This document shows positions 18,239 to 27,510 of a stretch of 64,000 bases of DNA, one piece after another (position 1 is the stretch's first letter; every line of letters begins with the position of its first letter). Source of the stretch: Qipengyuania intermedia (GTDB taxonomy: Bacteria > Pseudomonadota > Alphaproteobacteria > Sphingomonadales > Sphingomonadaceae); contig NZ_JAIGNS010000003.1 of the NCBI RefSeq assembly GCF_019711615.1, positions 124,001 to 188,000 on the forward strand, written 5' to 3'. Position numbers and translations under genes: made by a program. The notes under the pieces were generated by a model that was not told the origin of the DNA, searched no databases, and saw nothing but the letters and a program-made list of their open reading frames with translations.

Positions 18239-19788
18239 GTCTCGATTTCCTGCTTGATCGCGGTCCGGTCGATCTTGCCGTTCGGATTGAGCGGCATGGT
18301 GCCCCGCCAGTGATAGGCATGCGGTTGCATGAAATTCGGCAATTCGCGCGCAAGCTGGCGTTTCAATTGCTTTTCCAGTTCATCGGTAGGTCCTGCCTCC
18401 TGGGGCCGGGTAACGAGGTGGATGGCGTGGCCAAGCTTGGGATCGGCGATGCCGAACGCGACCGCTTCCGCAACAAGTCCGGTCGAGAGCGCGGCGTTTT
18501 CGATCTCCTGCGGGCTGATACGGTTTCCTGCGCTCTTGATCATCGCGTCGCGGCGTCCGACGAAATAGAGCAGCCCATCATGGTCGCGCCTGACCCTGTC
18601 GCCGGACCATACGGCAACGCCGCCATATCGGGAGGAAGCGGGGGCAGGCTTGAACCGTTCCGCCGTGCGAGCTTCATCCTGCCAGTAGCCTTGGGCAACG
18701 AGGGGACCGCAATGCACAAGCTCGCCCTCCTCGCCAGCAGCGGCGAGTGCACCTTCGTCGTCGATCACGAGTATCTCCGCGAAGGGGATAGCTTGACCCA
18801 TCGAAGTCGGATGCGTGTCCACCAGCGCGGGATCGAGGTAGGTAGACCGGAACGCCTCCGTCAGGCCATACATCGGAAATAGACGCGCATCGGGGAACAT
18901 CGCGCGCAGGTCTGCGACCAGATCCTCCGTCAAAGCCCCGCCGCTGTTGGTCATCCTGCGCATCGATGCGACAGCTTCAGGTGGCCATTCTAACTCGGTG
19001 AGCTGCACCCAGAGAGGCGGGACTGCCGCGAGCGTCGTCACCGCGTGCCGGGCGCAGGCCTTCACGACGTCCTTGGGGAACAGGTAATCGAGCGGGACTA
19101 CGCAGCCGCCTGCATACCAGGTGCTGAGCAGCTGGTTCTGCCCGTAGTCGAAACTCAACGGCAGCACGGCAAGCGTAACGTCGTCCGCCTCCATGCCAAG
19201 GTAATGGGCGACCGAAACCGCACCCAGCCACAGGTTTGCATGGCTGAGCATCACGCCCTTGGGCGCGCCGGTCGATCCGCTGGTGTAGAGAATTGCAGCC
19301 AATTCTTCGGGGTCCCGATCCGAAGGACCTAGCGACTGACCGACCGCACTCGCCAAAGACGACACCTCGTCTTCCGCAACCACCTCGCAATGCGGCGGGA
19401 TGTCACCGGGTTCCAGCGATTTGAGGCGTGCAGCAGTGGCTACCAAAAGGCACGCCCCGCTGTCATGCAGGATATGCGCAACCTGGCTATGCTTGAGCAG
19501 CGGATTGATGGGAACGTGGATCATTCCTGCCCGTGCCGCAGCGAGGGGCAGGAGGCAGGTGAACTCTCCCTTCGCGGCCCAGCTGGCGACGCGCGATCCT
19601 TCTTCGCATTTGCTCGCCAGCCAGCCAGCGAGCAGTGATACGCTTTCACGAAGCTGCGCATAGGTCAGCACCTTGTCTCGCAGCACGAGCGCGCATGACT
19701 GTGCATCGCCCAATTCGGCGAGTTGATCCAGCGGTTGCGGCGTGGGATCAGGCTGGAGCGATCCAGGCGGGGAGTTACCGGTGGTCAT
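18235..19788 (-). CDS. Acyl-CoA ligase (AMP-forming), exosortase A system-associated
   Basis: A 517-residue ANL-superfamily adenylating enzyme. The phosphate loop ILYTSGSTGAPKG is at about 167-179, MYGLTEAFRSTY is the A5 motif, and GDRVRRDHDGLLYFVGRRD with MIKSAGNRISPQEIE forms the A7-A8 hinge. It should activate a carboxylic acid as an acyl adenylate, then load it onto CoA or onto the ACP encoded on the other strand (inference). Start: ATG at 19788, with GTG immediately before it at 19791. Both lie inside the 5' end of the divergent acyltransferase gene, which starts at 19781. Confidence 0.92.
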   Translation of the reverse strand: MTTGNSPPGSLQPDPTPQPLDQLAELGDAQSCALVLRDKVLTYAQLRESVSLLAGWLASKCEEGSRVASWAAKGEFTCLLPLAAARAGMIHVPINPLLKHSQVAHILHDSGACLLVATAARLKSLEPGDIPPHCEVVAEDEVSSLASAVGQSLGPSDRDPEELAAILYTSGSTGAPKGVMLSHANLWLGAVSVAHYLGMEADDVTLAVLPLSFDYGQNQLLSTWYAGGCVVPLDYLFPKDVVKACARHAVTTLAAVPPLWVQLTELEWPPEAVASMRRMTNSGGALTEDLVADLRAMFPDARLFPMYGLTEAFRSTYLDPALVDTHPTSMGQAIPFAEILVIDDEGALAAAGEEGELVHCGPLVAQGYWQDEARTAERFKPAPASSRYGGVAVWSGDRVRRDHDGLLYFVGRRDAMIKSAGNRISPQEIENAALSTGLVAEAVAFGIADPKLGHAIHLVTRPQEAGPTDELEKQLKRQLARELPNFMQPHAYHWRGTMPLNPNGKIDRTAIKQEIET

Positions 19789-20767
19789 CACGGTCAGCTA
19801 TCACGACACGGTTACAAAACTGCAAGGGCTCGGCAGCCCCGAGGCGGGACCTTTCGACCGATATGAATGGTACCGCCTGCTCGAAACGCATGGCGCGAAG
19901 CCGCTGGTCGCGGTCGGCACCGACGGTGAAAGAACCCTCGCCGTTCCTCTGATGCGCGGATCGAAGGGCCTCGAGCCACTCACGAATTGGTTTGCATTTT
20001 CCTGGAGGCCCGTTGCGAAAGGTGAGGACACCACGCGCATCCTCGTCGAGATCGCTCACGACCTGAAAAAACATACGCATCGACTGGACCTGTTCCCGCT
20101 GACGGCGGAGGACGGATGTTACCAGCAGCTTTGCCAGGCATTCGAGCATGCCGGCTGGTCGGTTCATGGAGAGCAATACGACAAAAACCACGTGCTTCAT
20201 GTCAATGGCCGCAGTTTCGCTGAGTATTGGGATGGCCGCCCTGGCCGGATGAGATCTACCGTCAAGCGCAAGGCCTCCAAGGTAGACATTCAAATATCCA
20301 ATGTCTTTCAATTAGATGAGTGGGAAACCTACCGCTGGATCTACGACCGTAGCTGGAAACCCATCGAAGAGCGCGCCGATATCCTCGAGGCGTTCGCTCG
20401 CCTGGAAGACAGCCGCGGAGCATACCGCCTTGGCATTGCACGGATCGATGGCGAACCCGTCGCGGCCCAATTCTGGAGCGTCGAGAGCGATATGGCCTTC
20501 ATTCACAAACTCGCCCATCTCGAGAGTGCTCAACCTTACTCGGCAGGCACGGTACTTTCTGCGGCCCTATTCAAGTACGTAATCGACGTCGATCGCGTCG
20601 GCCTGATCGACTTCGGGACCGGTTCCGATGCTTACAAACGCGACTGGATGGACGAGAGACGTCCCCGCTTTCACCTGACCTGTCTCGATATCAGGCAGCC
20701 GGCTGCCTGGCCGGCGCTGGCCAAGAGGATGCTGGGCCGCCTTGCACCGCGCAAGGCGCAAGGCTAA
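19781..20767 (+). CDS. GNAT/FemAB-like acyltransferase, exosortase A locus
   Basis: A 328-residue protein of the BioF2-like/FemAB type GNAT fold. A first half ends near WDGRPGRMRSTVKRKASKV, and a second half contains RIDGEPVAAQFWSV, the acceptor strand, and VGLIDFGTGSDAYKRDWM, which parallels the DFGRSKTGSG-type motif of the FemAB-like protein at 8838. It likely transfers an acyl or aminoacyl group; the adjacent ACP is a candidate donor (inference). GTG at 19781 has GGGGAG upstream with a 6-base spacer and gives a natural N-terminus. The 5' end overlaps the divergent ligase start. Confidence 0.85.
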   Translation: MVITVSYHDTVTKLQGLGSPEAGPFDRYEWYRLLETHGAKPLVAVGTDGERTLAVPLMRGSKGLEPLTNWFAFSWRPVAKGEDTTRILVEIAHDLKKHTHRLDLFPLTAEDGCYQQLCQAFEHAGWSVHGEQYDKNHVLHVNGRSFAEYWDGRPGRMRSTVKRKASKVDIQISNVFQLDEWETYRWIYDRSWKPIEERADILEAFARLEDSRGAYRLGIARIDGEPVAAQFWSVESDMAFIHKLAHLESAQPYSAGTVLSAALFKYVIDVDRVGLIDFGTGSDAYKRDWMDERRPRFHLTCLDIRQPAAWPALAKRMLGRLAPRKAQG

Positions 20768-20804
20768 GGCGGCCTCCGCTTCAAGAGGGGAACCTTTCAG
20801 ACCT

Positions 20805-21104
20805 ATGGGCGAAACCGCCACATCCCAGCCGACCGGTCCGAGCCGTACCGCCATCGACACCGCCCTGCGGTCGATCATGTCCGACGTGCTGGCGCTCGAC
20901 CCCGAACAGGTTGCCGAATTCGACGGCGACACCGGCTTGTTCGGCCACCTGCCCGAACTTGATTCCATGGCTGTGGCGACGCTACTCACCGAAATGGAAG
21001 ATCGCCTCGATATCATCATCGAAGATGACGATGTCGACGGGGAGATGCTGGAAACCTACGGCGCGCTGCTGGCCTTTGCCGAGGCCAAGGTCATCGAAGG
21101 CTGA
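20805..21104 (+). CDS. Acyl carrier protein, exosortase A locus
   Basis: A 99-residue acidic carrier protein. Ser54 in LPELDSMAVATLL is the 4'-phosphopantetheine attachment site in helix II context, and the rest is helical and rich in Asp/Glu. It is a secondary, cluster-specific ACP rather than the fatty-acid AcpP, whose motif is usually DSLD. It probably carries the acyl group activated by the ligase at 18235. ATG at 20805 follows AGAGGGG at about 11 bases. It sits between the acyltransferase and hydrolase genes in the same direction. Confidence 0.9.
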   Translation: MGETATSQPTGPSRTAIDTALRSIMSDVLALDPEQVAEFDGDTGLFGHLPELDSMAVATLLTEMEDRLDIIIEDDDVDGEMLETYGALLAFAEAKVIEG

Positions 21105-21116
21105 GCGCGCGCTGCC

Positions 21117-21797
21117 GTGTTCATAGATTGGCCCGCCCCGCTGCCCGATGGCGGGACGAGCATGGAAATGGCGGTTTCCACGGCCCGCAAGGATGAGCCG
21201 GAACTCCTTATAATCCCGCCGCTGTTCGAGGAAGCCAACCGCATGCGTGCGCAACTGGTCCTGATGATGCGCATGCTGCAGGACCTTGGCATATCCAGTG
21301 TGATGCCCGACCTGCCGGGTATGAACGAAAGCCTTCGACCACAGGCATCGCAAACCCTCTCGGCATGGCGTGCCGCAGCCGCCTCCGCGGCGAAACATTT
21401 CGGCGTCAGGCACGCACTTTACGTCAGGCAGGCTTGTGTGCTCGATACAGGAACGGCTCCGGCTTCCCATTACGCGCCGTCGGAACCTTCGAAGCTCTTC
21501 AGAGCAATGGTCCGTGCCCAAAGCCTCGCCGAAAAGGAGGCAGGCAAGGACCGCACCGCATCCCAGATCCTCGACGCAGCAAGCGTCCAAGGCGATCTGG
21601 TCGCCGGATGGGACATCGGGCGCACCATGGCGCAGGAGCTTTGCGAAAGCGCGGAGGTCACCAATGAAGCCGCCACGCCGATCACTCACGAGGAGATCGG
21701 TGGGCGTCCCCTCTGGCTCAGCAACGAGGGCGGCGTCGACGAGAGACAGGCGCAAGCGTTGGCCAAAGTTCTTGCGGAACGGATAGGCACCCGATGA
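21117..21797 (+). CDS. Hydrolase 2, exosortase A system-associated (no visible nucleophile)
   Basis: A 226-residue alpha/beta-hydrolase-like protein. PPLFEEANRMR at about 34-44 and the strand SSVMPDLPGMNESL correspond to the PPFxEExNxxR and DLxGxGDS signatures of the exosortase-type-1 ortholog 2 family. Where the nucleophile elbow should be, the sequence reads LYVRQACVLD, so no GxSxG is seen, and no clear catalytic His follows. It may be a non-catalytic or scaffolding partner of hydrolase 1. GTG start at 21117 lies 12 bases after the ACP stop; the end overlaps hydrolase 1 by four bases. Confidence 0.82.
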   Translation: MFIDWPAPLPDGGTSMEMAVSTARKDEPELLIIPPLFEEANRMRAQLVLMMRMLQDLGISSVMPDLPGMNESLRPQASQTLSAWRAAAASAAKHFGVRHALYVRQACVLDTGTAPASHYAPSEPSKLFRAMVRAQSLAEKEAGKDRTASQILDAASVQGDLVAGWDIGRTMAQELCESAEVTNEAATPITHEEIGGRPLWLSNEGGVDERQAQALAKVLAERIGTR

Positions 21798-22567
21798 GCC
21801 GCCTCCATCTCGCATTCCATTGCGGTGGCCTCAGCCTCGGCGGAACACTGGATAATGCGCCGGGAACGACCGGTTTGCTCATCGTGACGGGTGGGCAAGA
21901 GCCCCGTGCGGGGGCGTTTGGATGGCAGGCTCGTCTTGCGGCAGAGGTGGCAAAGGCCGGCTTCCCGGTCTTCCGCTTCGACAGGCGGGGGATCGGAGAC
22001 AGCGAAGGCGAAGATCGCGGTTACGAAAGGTCCCGCAAGGACATCGCGTCCGCGCTGCAGGCGTTTCGCGCTCTCTCACCCCAGGTGAACCGCGTGGTCG
22101 GGTTCGGAAACTGCGACGGTGCCGCTGCACTCATGCTGGCGGGGGGTTCGGGGTTCGATGCCCTCATCCTGAGTAACCCCTGGGCGATTGCGGACACTTC
22201 CGATTTGCTACCGCCTGCCGCCACCGTCCGATCGCGCTATATGGCAAAACTTGCCAAGCCGAAGGAAATCTGGCGCCTGCTGAGCGGCAAGGTCGATCTC
22301 GATAAGTTGGCAACCGGTATTCGCCACGCGTCCGGAACCGGCCAAACGACCAATCCCCTCATCGCGCCCTTGCGGGAAGGTCTTTCGAAATTCGAAGGCA
22401 GGGTTCTCTTCCTCATCGCCGGGAACGACCGGACAGCGCAGATCTTCGCGGCCGATTGGGGACCCGACGAGCGTATCGCCTGCTGCGGATCGGCTGGCCA
22501 CGCATATGCCGAACCGCACGCCCGCGAATGGCTTCGTGCGCAGATACTGGCGGCGCTTCGCTCCTAG
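21794..22567 (+). CDS. Hydrolase 1, exosortase A system-associated (Cys nucleophile)
   Basis: A 257-residue alpha/beta hydrolase. The nucleophile elbow is GFGNCDG with Cys107 in place of serine; Asp212 in AGNDRTA and His236 in SAGHAYA complete the apparent triad. The oxyanion region follows VTGGQEPR, and FDRRGIGDSEG at about 62-72 is the usual strand 4 motif. It matches the exosortase-type-1 ortholog 1 family. A Cys elbow suits acyl transfer or thioester cleavage, so ACP offloading is an attractive role (inference). Its stop codon shares a CTAG with the stop of the convergent methyltransferase gene. Confidence 0.9.
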   Translation: MSRLHLAFHCGGLSLGGTLDNAPGTTGLLIVTGGQEPRAGAFGWQARLAAEVAKAGFPVFRFDRRGIGDSEGEDRGYERSRKDIASALQAFRALSPQVNRVVGFGNCDGAAALMLAGGSGFDALILSNPWAIADTSDLLPPAATVRSRYMAKLAKPKEIWRLLSGKVDLDKLATGIRHASGTGQTTNPLIAPLREGLSKFEGRVLFLIAGNDRTAQIFAADWGPDERIACCGSAGHAYAEPHAREWLRAQILAALRS

Positions 22568-23760
22568 CGCGTAAAGTAGCTGGTAAGCTCCACATGCGTC
22601 GACCAGCGGAACTGGCCGACAGGGCGCAGCGCTTGCAGCTTGAACCCGGCATCGACCAGGGTCCGTGCATCGCGGGCCCAGCTCGACGGGTTGCAACTGA
22701 CATAGACGACCCGCTCGATTTCACTTGCGGCGATCTGGGCGACCTGTTCCCGGGCACCAGCACGCGGCGGATCGAGAAGCACGGAAGAAAACTTCGATAT
22801 CTCGGCCGCTTGAAGCGGGTTTCTGAAAAGATCTCTATGCATCGCATGAACGGGAATGCCTCGGCAGTTGGCGGCCGATTTGCAGGCGAGATGCGCATCC
22901 CGCGCCGCTTCTGCGGCTAGGACCTTTGCCGGACCTGCAAGTGCAAAGGCAAAGGTCCCGAGGCCCGAGAACAGGTCGGCGACCGTGACGGCCCCTTCCA
23001 GCCACCGCTTCGCATCGCCGAGCAACACCTCCTCGCCGTCCGCCGTAGGCTGCAGGAATGCGCCTTGCGGGAGGCCGACAGGCACCTCCCCGAGCGTTAT
23101 CGTCACGGGTTGAGGCTCCCAGACTGGTTCCGGGCCGAACCCTTGGTCCAGCGACAGGCGTGCCAGCGAATGGTCGCGCGCGAAGTCAAGCATGGCTTCG
23201 GTTGCTGCCAGTCCGTCGGCCTCGATGCCCTTGAGCGCACAATCGATACCTTGATCGGCAAGGGTCAGCGAAACATCGACCGGTCCTCGCCCGGCATGGT
23301 CTGCAACCAGCTTGCGCAAGGGTGCAACGAGGGAAAACAGGCGCGGATCGATGATATGGCATTCCTGCATATCGACGATGCGGTTGCTCCGAGCTTCGTG
23401 AAAACCGATCGCCGCGCCCTTGCCCGCCTTATGCGCATGGAGCGTCGTCCGGCGTCTCGATTGCGGCGGCGACAGGTGGGTCGGCAGGAGTTCGCGAAGC
23501 TCGATTTCCTGTCCGAGGGCGGCATTGACCACACGGTCGGTGACGAACCGGGTCAAAGCCGCTTCGTCGGCGTGCTGGAGCTGGCAACCGCCACAATTGC
23601 CGAAGTGGCGGCACGGTGGCGTCACGTGGTGAGGCCCGGCTTCGATCGATCCGTCTGGCGTCACCGTGTCGCCGGTGACGGCACCCGTCACATGCCGGCC
23701 CGACTGGGTGACGCCGTCTCCCTTGGCGGCAATCCGGATAATGTCTTCTGTGTCGCTCAT
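22564..23760 (-). CDS. 23S rRNA (uracil-5-)-methyltransferase, RlmD/TrmA family
   Basis: A 398-residue SAM-dependent RNA m5U methyltransferase. Cys50, Cys56, Cys59 and Cys134 fit the CX5CX2C...C [4Fe-4S] pattern of RlmD; the SAM site is DLFSGLGTFAFALAG and the catalytic motif YVSCNPSSW carries Cys356. The target uridine cannot be read from sequence. I used the ATG at 23760, giving MSDTEDIIRIA; the frame extends further upstream with no clear content. It is convergent with hydrolase 1 (4-base overlap), and its start overlaps the stop of the NAD(P)HX repair gene. Confidence 0.9.
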   Translation of the reverse strand: MSDTEDIIRIAAKGDGVTQSGRHVTGAVTGDTVTPDGSIEAGPHHVTPPCRHFGNCGGCQLQHADEAALTRFVTDRVVNAALGQEIELRELLPTHLSPPQSRRRTTLHAHKAGKGAAIGFHEARSNRIVDMQECHIIDPRLFSLVAPLRKLVADHAGRGPVDVSLTLADQGIDCALKGIEADGLAATEAMLDFARDHSLARLSLDQGFGPEPVWEPQPVTITLGEVPVGLPQGAFLQPTADGEEVLLGDAKRWLEGAVTVADLFSGLGTFAFALAGPAKVLAAEAARDAHLACKSAANCRGIPVHAMHRDLFRNPLQAAEISKFSSVLLDPPRAGAREQVAQIAASEIERVVYVSCNPSSWARDARTLVDAGFKLQALRPVGQFRWSTHVELTSYFTR

Positions 23761-25142
23761 AAAAACGACGCCACGGCCGGTTTGACGCAATGTGCAAGCT
23801 GCGAGGCGGTAAATGCCGGACCCGCAAGACGTGCCGCCTCGTGATGCAACCAGACCGCGTCCTGCGCTGCCTGCATCGGATCACGAGACCACGCGAGCCG
23901 TGCCGCGCAAATTCCCGCGAGGACATCGCCAGAGCCTGCCACCGACAGCCAGCTGCTCCCTTTGGGGAAAAATACAGCCGCTCCCTCTCCCGCGAGGATG
24001 GTGTCGGGCCCTTTGGCCAGAATCGTCAGGCCCGTTGTGCCCGAGAGTTTCCGCGCCTTGTCGAGTTTGCCGTTAGCTTCGACTTCGAAGGATTTGCACA
24101 ATGCCGCCAGTTCCCCCTCATGCGGCGTCAGAAGGAGCCGGGACGGATCGACGCCTTCCAGAATGTCGTCGTCGAGCAGGTGAAGCGCATCGGCGTCGAG
24201 AACGCAGTGCCTGCCTGACGTCAGAGCTGCTGCCAGTCGCTCTCGCGAAGCGGCACTTCGTCCCAGTCCCGGTCCGACGAGCAATGCGTCGATGCGCCCG
24301 TCACCCAGCGCTTCGTCGAGATCGCTTTCGACGATGACCAGATCGGCCGGTGCGTCCGGGTGCGATCGGTCGCTGAAAAGCTTCACATAACCCGCACCCG
24401 CGCGCATCGCCGCTTCGCAAGACAGCAAAGGCGCACCAGGCATGTCTCCGGCCACGACCGAGACCAGGCCGCGCGTGTATTTGTGCGCATCCGCTGCGGG
24501 GGCCGAGAGCGAAGGTCGGTTCGAAACTACCCCTGCAGGATCACCAAGCGGCAAGCCGAGATCGACTAACCTCTTCGCGCCCATAATTGCCATGGAGGGC
24601 ATCAGGAAATGCGCCTGTTTCCATGCGCCGAGCGCGAGCGTCAGGTCGTATCGCGGCAAGGGTCCGAGCGTCGATCCGCAATCGCTTTTCACGGAGCTGG
24701 GAACGTCGATTGCTATTTTGAAACAGTCACTTGCAGCAAGATTTTCAAGCAGCACGCGAAAATCGCCCTCGACTTCGCGCGAAAGGCCATATCCGAACAG
24801 GCAGTCGACCACGATTGCGTGCTCGAAGGGACCGTGCTGCCGCGTTTCGCCTTGGAAATGGCTGCGCGCCGTTCGGGCGGTATCGCTCGCAGGCTCGACC
24901 GGCGCGATGACATCGATATCATAGCCGCGGGCCCGCAAGTCCTCGGCGATTACATAGCCATCGCCGCCGTTGTTACCCGGACCGCACAGAATGGTGACCG
25001 GCCTTCCGCCTGCCGCACGGTGTACCCATCGGGCGGCGCCCTGCCCGGCCTTCAGCATCAGCTCCCATTCGCTGATGCCCGCATCCATTGCAGCCTTCTC
25101 AGCGGCTACCATTTCGGCGACTGTCAGGACCGCTTCACTCAC
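23757..25142 (-). CDS. nnr: Bifunctional NAD(P)H-hydrate epimerase/dehydratase
   Basis: A 461-residue fusion that repairs hydrated NAD(P)H. The N-terminal epimerase domain (YjeF_N) has LCGPGNNGGDGYVIAEDLR at about 52-70, and the C-terminal ADP-dependent dehydratase (YjeF_C) has LLTPHEGELAAL and SVAGSGDVLAGI. GTG at 25142 starts the conserved epimerase N-terminus (SEAVLTVAEMVAAE) with AAAGAG upstream; the longer frames at 25175 and 25412 add sequence without homology clues. It overlaps the small lipoprotein gene upstream by 8 bases and the methyltransferase downstream by 4. Confidence 0.9.
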   Translation of the reverse strand: MSEAVLTVAEMVAAEKAAMDAGISEWELMLKAGQGAARWVHRAAGGRPVTILCGPGNNGGDGYVIAEDLRARGYDIDVIAPVEPASDTARTARSHFQGETRQHGPFEHAIVVDCLFGYGLSREVEGDFRVLLENLAASDCFKIAIDVPSSVKSDCGSTLGPLPRYDLTLALGAWKQAHFLMPSMAIMGAKRLVDLGLPLGDPAGVVSNRPSLSAPAADAHKYTRGLVSVVAGDMPGAPLLSCEAAMRAGAGYVKLFSDRSHPDAPADLVIVESDLDEALGDGRIDALLVGPGLGRSAASRERLAAALTSGRHCVLDADALHLLDDDILEGVDPSRLLLTPHEGELAALCKSFEVEANGKLDKARKLSGTTGLTILAKGPDTILAGEGAAVFFPKGSSWLSVAGSGDVLAGICAARLAWSRDPMQAAQDAVWLHHEAARLAGPAFTASQLAHCVKPAVASFL

Positions 25143-25488
25143 CGATCGGCTCTTTCCAACGATAGCGATCGTCATCAATGGTGAGGATGACCCAGTCGCC
25201 CTGCCTTTCGCTAGTCGCCTCCTCCGCTCCGTCACCTGCGTCGAAGCCAGTCGGGCTTTCGGACAGTTCGAGGCGCCGGAAACCGCCATCGGGATGACGT
25301 ACGACAAATTCGGCATTAGCCCCTGGCAACTGTTCGGATAGGCGGCATTGGCGGACGAACTCGTCCGAGCCATCGAGCGCGCATTCGATCGCGATACCGC
25401 CCTGTTCGGCAATGTCGGGCGCAGGCTCCGGCTCGGGTGAGCAGGCCGCGAGAAGACCGATGGCGAGGGTCGGGAGCACAGTTCTCAT
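25135..25488 (-). CDS. Small putative lipoprotein
   Basis: A 117-residue protein with a short signal and lipobox (IGLLAAC, Cys16), followed by a Glu/Pro-rich linker and a compact domain with two Cys (IECALDG...VRQC) that could form a disulfide, ending RQGDWVILTIDDDRYRWKE. I recognise no domain. The ATG at 25488 gives the proper lipoprotein signal. It lies between ilvD and the NAD(P)HX repair gene in one leftward run and overlaps the latter by 8 bases. Confidence 0.7.
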   Translation of the reverse strand: MRTVLPTLAIGLLAACSPEPEPAPDIAEQGGIAIECALDGSDEFVRQCRLSEQLPGANAEFVVRHPDGGFRRLELSESPTGFDAGDGAEEATSERQGDWVILTIDDDRYRWKEPIGE

Positions 25489-25536
25489 CGCAAGAGGCGC
25501 TGCCACTTCGTGCGCCAAGGTGCAAGCGTGCTCGGC

Positions 25537-27393
25537 TTAGCGACGCCTCAGCTGATCGACATCGCGAATTGCGCCCCTTGCTGCCGAGGTCGTCATCGCA
25601 GCATAGGCTTTGAGGGCCGGAGAGATGGCTCGCGGACGCTCGTTCGCAGGTTGCCAGGCCCTGTCGCCCTGCTCGTTCATCGCTGCACGCCGCCGCTCCA
25701 TCTCGGCATCGTCGATCACCAGGTTGATCAAGCGGTTCGGGATGTCGATTTCGATCCGGTCGCCATTTTCGACGAGTGCGATCTCGCCGCCTTCTGCCGC
25801 TTCGGGCGAGACGTGACCGATGGAAAGGCCCGACGTCCCGCCCGAAAAACGTCCGTCGGTTAGCAAGGCGCAAGCCGCGCCCAGCCCTTTCGATTTGAGA
25901 TAGCTGGTCGGGTAGAGCATTTCCTGCATCCCCGGCCCGCCGCGTGGTCCTTCATAGCGGATGACGACGACATCGCCTGCGACCACCTGTTCGGTGAGAA
26001 TCGCGGTCACGGCGTCATCCTGGCTTTCGTAGACTTTCGCCGTCCCGGAAAAAGTCAGGATGCTCTCGTCGACACCGGCGGTCTTCACGATACAGCCATC
26101 GCGAGCGATATTGCCGTACAGGACGGCAAGGCCACCATCCTGGCTGAACGCATGCTCTGCGCTGCGGATGACACCCTTCTCGCGGTCGAGATCGAGCGAT
26201 TCCCACCGCCGCGACTGGCTGAAAGCGGTCTGCGTGGGCACGCCGCCGGGGGCCGCAGAGAAGAACTCGCGAACCTTGTTGTTCTGCGTGCGGCCGATGT
26301 CCCAATCGTCCAGCGCGTCGCCCATGGTGGGGCTGTGCACCGTGGGCAATGCCGTGTGCAGCAGGCCGGCTTTCTCCAGTTCGCCGAGGATCGACATGAT
26401 GCCGCCAGCGCGGTGAACGTCCTCCATGTGGACATCGTCCTTCGCGGGGGCGACCTTGGACAGGCACGGCACCTTGCGGCTGAGGCGGTCGATATCCTTC
26501 ATCGTGAAATCCACCCCTGCTTCATGCGCGGCGGCAAGCAGGTGAAGAACGGTATTGGTCGACCCGCCCATGGCGATGTCGAGGCTCATCGCGTTTTCGA
26601 AGGCTTCGAAACTGGCGATGCTGCGGGGAAGAACGCTGGCGTCGTCTTCCTCGTAATAGCGACGAGCCAGCGTGACGATCAGCCGCCCTGCCCGCTCGAA
26701 CAGGCCCTGCCGATCGGCATGGGTTGCCAATGTCGAACCGTTGCCAGGCAGAGAAAGTCCAAGCGCTTCGGTCAGGCAGTTCATCGAGTTTGCGGTGAAC
26801 ATTCCCGAGCACGAGCCGCAGGTCGGACAGGCAGACCTTTCGATCTCGGCGACCTGCTCGTCGGTGTAGGAATCGTCTGCTGCCGCCACCATCGCGTCCA
26901 CAAGGTCCAGCGCCTTTTCCTTGCCGTCGAGCACGACCTTGCCGGCCTCCATCGGCCCGCCGGAGACGAATACGGCAGGAATGTTGAGCCGCATCGCTGC
27001 CATCAGCATGCCCGGAGTGATCTTGTCGCAGTTGGAGATGCACACCATTGCGTCGGCGCAGTGGGCGTTGACCATGTACTCCACGCTGTCGGCAATGAGA
27101 TCGCGACTGGGGAGCGAATACAGCATCCCGTCGTGACCCATCGCGATCCCGTCATCCACGGCGATGGTGTTGAATTCCTTGGCGACGCCCCCGGCCTCCT
27201 CCACCTGGCGGGCGACCAGCTGGCCCAGGTCCTTGAGGTGCACGTGGCCTGGCACGAACTGGGTGAAGCTGTTCACGATGGCGATGATCGGTTTGCCGAA
27301 ATCCTCGTCCTTCATGCCTGTTGCACGCCACAGGCCGCGCGCTCCGGCCATGTTGCGGCCATGAGTGGTGGTGCGTGAACGATAGGCGGGCAT
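25537..27393 (-). CDS. ilvD: Dihydroxy-acid dehydratase
   Basis: A 618-residue IlvD, the dehydratase of branched-chain amino acid synthesis that converts dihydroxy-acids to 2-keto acids. Iron-sulfur ligands are Cys122 in [11 protein letters not shown] and [11 protein letters not shown] further on, and the substrate segments [11 protein letters not shown] and [18 protein letters not shown] are intact. Length is typical. A good GGAGAAG precedes the ATG at 27393. The gene is monocistronic or first of a run; a 117-base gap separates it from the amidohydrolase gene upstream. Confidence 0.97.
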   Translation of the reverse strand: MPAYRSRTTTHGRNMAGARGLWRATGMKDEDFGKPIIAIVNSFTQFVPGHVHLKDLGQLVARQVEEAGGVAKEFNTIAVDDGIAMGHDGMLYSLPSRDLIADSVEYMVNAHCADAMVCISNCDKITPGMLMAAMRLNIPAVFVSGGPMEAGKVVLDGKEKALDLVDAMVAAADDSYTDEQVAEIERSACPTCGSCSGMFTANSMNCLTEALGLSLPGNGSTLATHADRQGLFERAGRLIVTLARRYYEEDDASVLPRSIASFEAFENAMSLDIAMGGSTNTVLHLLAAAHEAGVDFTMKDIDRLSRKVPCLSKVAPAKDDVHMEDVHRAGGIMSILGELEKAGLLHTALPTVHSPTMGDALDDWDIGRTQNNKVREFFSAAPGGVPTQTAFSQSRRWESLDLDREKGVIRSAEHAFSQDGGLAVLYGNIARDGCIVKTAGVDESILTFSGTAKVYESQDDAVTAILTEQVVAGDVVVIRYEGPRGGPGMQEMLYPTSYLKSKGLGAACALLTDGRFSGGTSGLSIGHVSPEAAEGGEIALVENGDRIEIDIPNRLINLVIDDAEMERRRAAMNEQGDRAWQPANERPRAISPALKAYAAMTTSAARGAIRDVDQLRRR

Positions 27394-27510
27394 GGCGATC
27401 TTCTCCGTCTGGAGCCTTAGTCCTAGCAGACAGATCGATGCGGGATAACGGGTATTCGGCGGCAGATTTACCGCAGATCCCCCAAGTTGGCCTTTATCGG
27501 ACGGGTAGGA

